Below are positions 62,989-64,000 of a DNA stretch of 64,000 nucleotides, piece after piece. Made by a program: the position numbers and the translations under genes. Numbering within the stretch: the stretch's first letter is position 1; each line of letters opens with the position of its first letter. Below the pieces are notes generated by a model, which saw only the letters and a program-made list of their open reading frames with translations, was not told where the DNA came from and ran no database searches. Origin of the DNA: Buttiauxella izardii (GTDB lineage: Bacteria > Pseudomonadota > Gammaproteobacteria > Enterobacterales > Enterobacteriaceae); NCBI RefSeq assembly GCF_003601925.1, contig NZ_QZWH01000001.1, positions 62,001 to 126,000 on the forward strand, read 5' to 3'.

Positions 62989-63621
62989 ATGAAAAAATTG
63001 TCTGTGGCATTACTCGCGTTAACCTGTTTGTCTGGCGAGGTTCTGGCGCATCAACAAGGTGAATTCTTCATACGTGCGGGTTCTGCGACCGTTCGTCCAA
63101 CGGAAGGCTCTGATAATGTGCTTGGCATGGGCGGTTTTAACGTCAGCAACAATACTCAACTGGGGCTGACATTTGATTATATGGTGACGGATAACATTGG
63201 TATCGAGCTGCTGGCTGCGACAGCGTTCCGTCACAAAGTCGGCTTAGGCCCGACGGGCAACCTGGCAACAGTTCGCCAGTTGCCACCCACTTTAATGGCG
63301 CAGTGGTACTTTGGTGATTCGAAGAGCAAAGTGCGCCCTTACGTTGGTGTGGGTATTAACTACACCACTTTCTTTGATACCGATTTTAATCAGAACGGCA
63401 AAGATAAAGGTTTAAGCGATCTTAGCGTGAAAGATTCCTGGGGCGCGGCTGGGCAGGTTGGCCTGGATTATATGATTAACCCAAACTGGCTGTTGAACAT
63501 GTCCGTCTGGTACATGGATATCGACACCGAAGTGAAGTTTAAAGCCGGTGGCGAGCAGCAGAATATCAACACACGCATCGATCCGTGGGTGTTTATGTTC
63601 TCGGCGGGTTATCGTTTCTAA
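62989..63621 (+). CDS. ompW: Outer-membrane protein OmpW
   Basis: 210 residues; signal peptide ends VLA (about 20), then an eight-stranded beta-barrel starting HQQGEFFIRAGSATVRP and ending in the outer-membrane signature FMFSAGYRF with C-terminal Phe. GLTFDYMVTDNIGIELLAATAF and KVRPYVGVGINYTTFF are typical. A small hydrophobic-channel porin, colicin S4 receptor in E. coli, usually higher under anaerobiosis; an FNR-like site is upstream. Convergent with trpA; the E. coli yciEFG genes that normally intervene are absent. Confidence 0.95.
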   Translation: MKKLSVALLALTCLSGEVLAHQQGEFFIRAGSATVRPTEGSDNVLGMGGFNVSNNTQLGLTFDYMVTDNIGIELLAATAFRHKVGLGPTGNLATVRQLPPTLMAQWYFGDSKSKVRPYVGVGINYTTFFDTDFNQNGKDKGLSDLSVKDSWGAAGQVGLDYMINPNWLLNMSVWYMDIDTEVKFKAGGEQQNINTRIDPWVFMFSAGYRF

Positions 63622-63639
63622 TGTGTTGGTGATGAAAAG

Positions 63640-63665
63640 AGGCCGGAGTTGCTCCGGCCTTTTTG
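63640..63665. terminator. Bidirectional terminator between ompW and trpA
   Basis: AGGCCGGAG (63640-63648) / CTCCGGCCT (63652-63660) with a TTG loop, A tract to the left and TTTTT to the right, between convergent genes. Confidence 0.92.
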
Positions 63666-63667
63666 AT

Positions 63668-64000
63668 TTACGCAGTGAGGGTTGCGGCTTTCAGACTCTG
63701 CACAAAGGCTTTCAGCTCACTCAGCATCACGTCAGGCTTATCAAGGTTCTTCTCAATAATCTTCACGATGGCAGAGCCAGAAATTGCTCCCGCAGCGCCA
63801 GCATCAATGGCATCTTTCACCTGCGACGGTTCAGAAATCCCGAAGCCTTGCAATGACGGTGCCGCACCAAACTCAGTCAGTTTTTCTACCAGATGATGCA
63901 ACGGCAATTGCGCGCGCGTTTCTGCACCCGTCACACCAGCACGAGAAAGCAGGTACGTATAACCCCGTCCATGGGTCGCGATTTCACGCAGCAGCGCATC
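63668..64000 (-). CDS. trpA: Tryptophan synthase alpha subunit TrpA (partial)
   Basis: The gene enters from the right edge; 110 C-terminal codons are present and the N-terminal part is outside. Reading from 64000 gives [20 protein letters not shown], then [37 protein letters not shown] and [16 protein letters not shown], the conserved phosphate-binding end of the TIM barrel. TrpA cleaves indole-3-glycerol phosphate to indole, channelled to TrpB. Last gene of the trp operon; a terminator follows. Confidence 0.96.
   Translation of the reverse strand, partial: DALLREIATHGRGYTYLLSRAGVTGAETRAQLPLHHLVEKLTEFGAAPSLQGFGISEPSQVKDAIDAGAAGAISGSAIVKIIEKNLDKPDVMLSELKAFVQSLKAATLTA

Noticed and set aside
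1-64000. CRISPR arrays, tRNA or rRNA genes, prophage and insertion sequences
   Set aside because: No regularly spaced direct repeats, no cloverleaf with a conserved T-loop, and no integrase, transposase or phage structural gene were noticed while reading; a tRNAscan or IS search would settle it.

Overview
The window is chromosomal DNA from a member of the Enterobacteriaceae. Nearly every housekeeping gene matches a recognisable Escherichia coli K-12 counterpart in sequence and usually in gene order, two ERIC elements and four REP-type elements are present, and no plasmid, phage or insertion-sequence gene is visible. Genus cannot be fixed by reading alone. The 539-residue MCR/EptA-type phosphoethanolamine transferase beside an arn operon recalls Buttiauxella, but that is an inference from memory and not a database result.

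Layout. 1-16.7 kb is conserved backbone: ydhJ (partial)-ydhI, slyA, slyB, anmK, mliC, pdxH-tyrS-pdxY, gstA, dtpA, nth and the complete rsxABCDGE operon (SoxR-reducing electron-transport complex), then ydgK. 16.8-19.4 kb carries cnu, ydgJ, speG and ynfB. 19.7-26.6 kb is a sugar-acid catabolic locus (rspA-rspB-ydfJ-ydfI, with GntR regulator ydfH and dehydrogenase ydfG). 26.9-32.8 kb is a purine-degradation operon, guaD-xdhA-xdhB-xdhC, sitting between ydfG and dcp and preceded by two PurR-like operators. 32.9-35 kb is dcp.

35-50.4 kb is the main accessory region. Two complete chaperone-usher fimbrial clusters stand in tandem, each about 7.3 kb with the same order: divergent IprA/Crp-like regulator, major pilin, chaperone, usher, two-domain tip adhesin, minor pilin, LuxR-type regulator. 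A third IprA-like regulator lies between them. Chaperones and ushers are clearly paralogous, whereas the adhesin tip domains look unrelated. Upstream of each divergent regulator is a palindrome at the equivalent position whose arms differ between copies by paired, symmetry-preserving changes, which points to a protein-bound operator under selection.

50.4-64 kb returns to backbone (yciA, a glycine-zipper protein, yciB, yciC, ompW, trpA partial), but a lipid A modification island is placed between yciC and ompW: an eptA/MCR-type gene head to head with arnBCADTEF. The promoter region they share holds a PmrA-type box on one strand overlapping a PhoP-type box on the other. PhoP (slyB, probably the lipid A island), SlyA, outer-membrane proteins (SlyB, OmpW), a lysozyme inhibitor (MliC), lipid A modification and two fimbriae together give the window a strong cell-envelope and host-interaction theme. 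No CRISPR array, rRNA, tRNA or convincing prophage was found. The most unusual material is the duplicated fimbrial array with its operators, and the lipid A modification island; no wholly new type of system was recognised.
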